Positions 63,219 to 64,000 of a DNA stretch of 64,000 nt are shown here, piece by piece. The position numbers were made by a program, and so were the translations under genes. The stretch's first letter is position 1. Each line of letters begins with the position of its first letter. Source of the DNA: Bradyrhizobium elkanii USDA 76 (GTDB lineage Bacteria > Pseudomonadota > Alphaproteobacteria > Rhizobiales > Xanthobacteraceae). A model generated the notes under the pieces. That model searched no databases. It was not told where the DNA came from and saw only the letters and a list, made by a program, of their open reading frames with translations. The stretch covers positions 1,480,001-1,544,000 of the forward strand of contig NZ_CP066356.1 in NCBI RefSeq assembly GCF_023278185.1, given 5' to 3'.

Positions 63219-64000
63219 ATGGATGCAAAGTTCGCGAATGCTGGTTCGCCGGAAGTGATCTATGACGTGTCGGCCGACTGGGCCAAGCGCGCCTATATCG
63301 ATGACGCCAAATATCGCGAGATGTACGCGCACTCGGTCAAGGACCCCAACGGCTTCTGGGGCGAGCACGGCAAGCGGATCGACTGGATCAAGCCCTACAC
63401 CAAGGTCGAGAACGTCTCCTTCGCACCCGGCAACATCTCGATCAAATGGTTCGAGGATGGCGTGCTGAACGTCGCCTGGAACTGCATCGACCGCCATCTC
63501 GACAAGCGCGGCGACCAGACCGCGATCATCTGGGAGGGCGACGATCCCTCCGAATCCAGGCACATCACCTACCGCCAGCTGCACGACGAAGTCTGCAAGA
63601 TGGCCAACATCCTGCGCACGCGGAACGTCAAGAGGGGCGACCGCGTCACGATCTATCTGCCGATGATTCCGGAAGCGGCCTACGCCATGCTGGCCTGCGC
63701 GCGGATCGGCGCGATTCATTCGGTGGTGTTCGGCGGTTTCTCGCCGGACAGCCTCGCGCAACGCATCGAGGATTGCGACTCGAAGGTGGTGATCACCGCC
63801 GACGAGGGCCTGCGCGGCGGCAGGAAGGTGCCGCTGAAGGCCAATGTCGATGCCGCCATCGCCAAGATCGACTCTAAGGATTCCGGCGGCGTCGATTGGG
63901 TCGTGGTGGTGAAGCGCACCGGCGGCAAGATCGACATGAACCCGACCCGCGACCTCTGGTATCACGAGGCCGCCGAGATGGTGACATCCGAATGCCCGGT
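63219..64000 (+). CDS. acs: acetyl-CoA synthetase, 3' end outside window
   Basis: 260 complete codons are visible from ATG at 63219, which has CGGAGGA 10 bp upstream. The N-terminus [20 protein letters not shown] and the core segments [23 protein letters not shown] and [19 protein letters not shown] identify AMP-forming acetyl-CoA synthetase, which makes acetyl-CoA from acetate, ATP and CoA. The full enzyme is about 650 aa, so about 40% is here. The start fits the family. It is divergent from yjcH-actP and probably shares control with it. Confidence 0.95.
   Translation, partial: MDAKFANAGSPEVIYDVSADWAKRAYIDDAKYREMYAHSVKDPNGFWGEHGKRIDWIKPYTKVENVSFAPGNISIKWFEDGVLNVAWNCIDRHLDKRGDQTAIIWEGDDPSESRHITYRQLHDEVCKMANILRTRNVKRGDRVTIYLPMIPEAAYAMLACARIGAIHSVVFGGFSPDSLAQRIEDCDSKVVITADEGLRGGRKVPLKANVDAAIAKIDSKDSGGVDWVVVVKRTGGKIDMNPTRDLWYHEAAEMVTSECP

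Overview
The window looks like a chromosomal segment of a Bradyrhizobium-type alphaproteobacterium (order Hyphomicrobiales). The evidence is the GC-rich coding sequence, split-subunit proton-translocating transhydrogenase genes (pntAA-pntAB-pntB) beside an aa3-oxidase subunit IV-like peptide, tandem phasin genes, purE/purK with a 4-nt overlap, a tRNA-His that lacks the extra G(-1), perfect FixK/FNR boxes (TTGAT-N4-ATCAA), many small rhizobial conserved proteins, and several families of dispersed palindromic intergenic repeats. The species cannot be fixed from the sequence alone.

Layout. 0-13.4 kb is core-like: an L,D-transpeptidase running off the left edge, a sigma54 response regulator, oligoendopeptidase F, the transhydrogenase operon, a membrane-anchored hydrolase, a Ca2+/H+ antiporter-type protein, a cupin, an Ala/Pro-rich anchored protein, a TPR lipoprotein and rpsU. 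13.5-26.2 kb carries aqpZ, purE-purK, a GGDEF protein, small conserved proteins including a divergent pair of DUF465 proteins, an L-2-hydroxyglutarate oxidase-like flavoprotein, a PAS-GGDEF-EAL protein, an ABC-F ATPase with a leader-peptide-like 5' region, and glpD. 26.2-30.5 kb is a more A/T-rich accessory stretch of small stress-type genes (Hsp20, stand-alone PAS protein, Cys-motif small proteins). Four FixK/FNR-type boxes lie in front of genes in it.

30.5-40.3 kb holds a frameshifted TPR gene, a polyamine-type ABC operon without a binding protein, a convergent sugar-type ABC operon without an ATPase, and an AsmA protein. 40.5-50.9 kb holds scoAB, a GNAT acetyltransferase, a GlxA-type AraC regulator, and a probable catabolic cluster (tautomerase, nitrilase, MFS transporter, aldehyde dehydrogenase, GntR regulator, alpha/beta-hydrolase-fold protein lacking its nucleophile). 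After this come a cyclic-nucleotide-binding protein, a metallophosphoesterase and a 1289-aa PdhS/PleC-like histidine kinase. 56.3-57.5 kb has two phasins, followed by tRNA-His. The right end is an acetate module: yjcH-actP-DUF294/CBS protein-exonuclease on the minus strand, divergent from acs, with two perfect FixK/FNR boxes in the shared intergenic region.

Main ideas worth following: (1) a low-oxygen regulon linking the 26-30 kb small-gene cluster and the acetate uptake/activation genes through FixK/FNR boxes; (2) two of those boxes sit exactly 40.5 bp from the start codon, which predicts leaderless transcripts; (3) an attenuator-like leader (23-codon ORF plus hairpins) before an ABC-F gene; (4) a nitrile/acid catabolic cluster containing an apparent pseudo-hydrolase.
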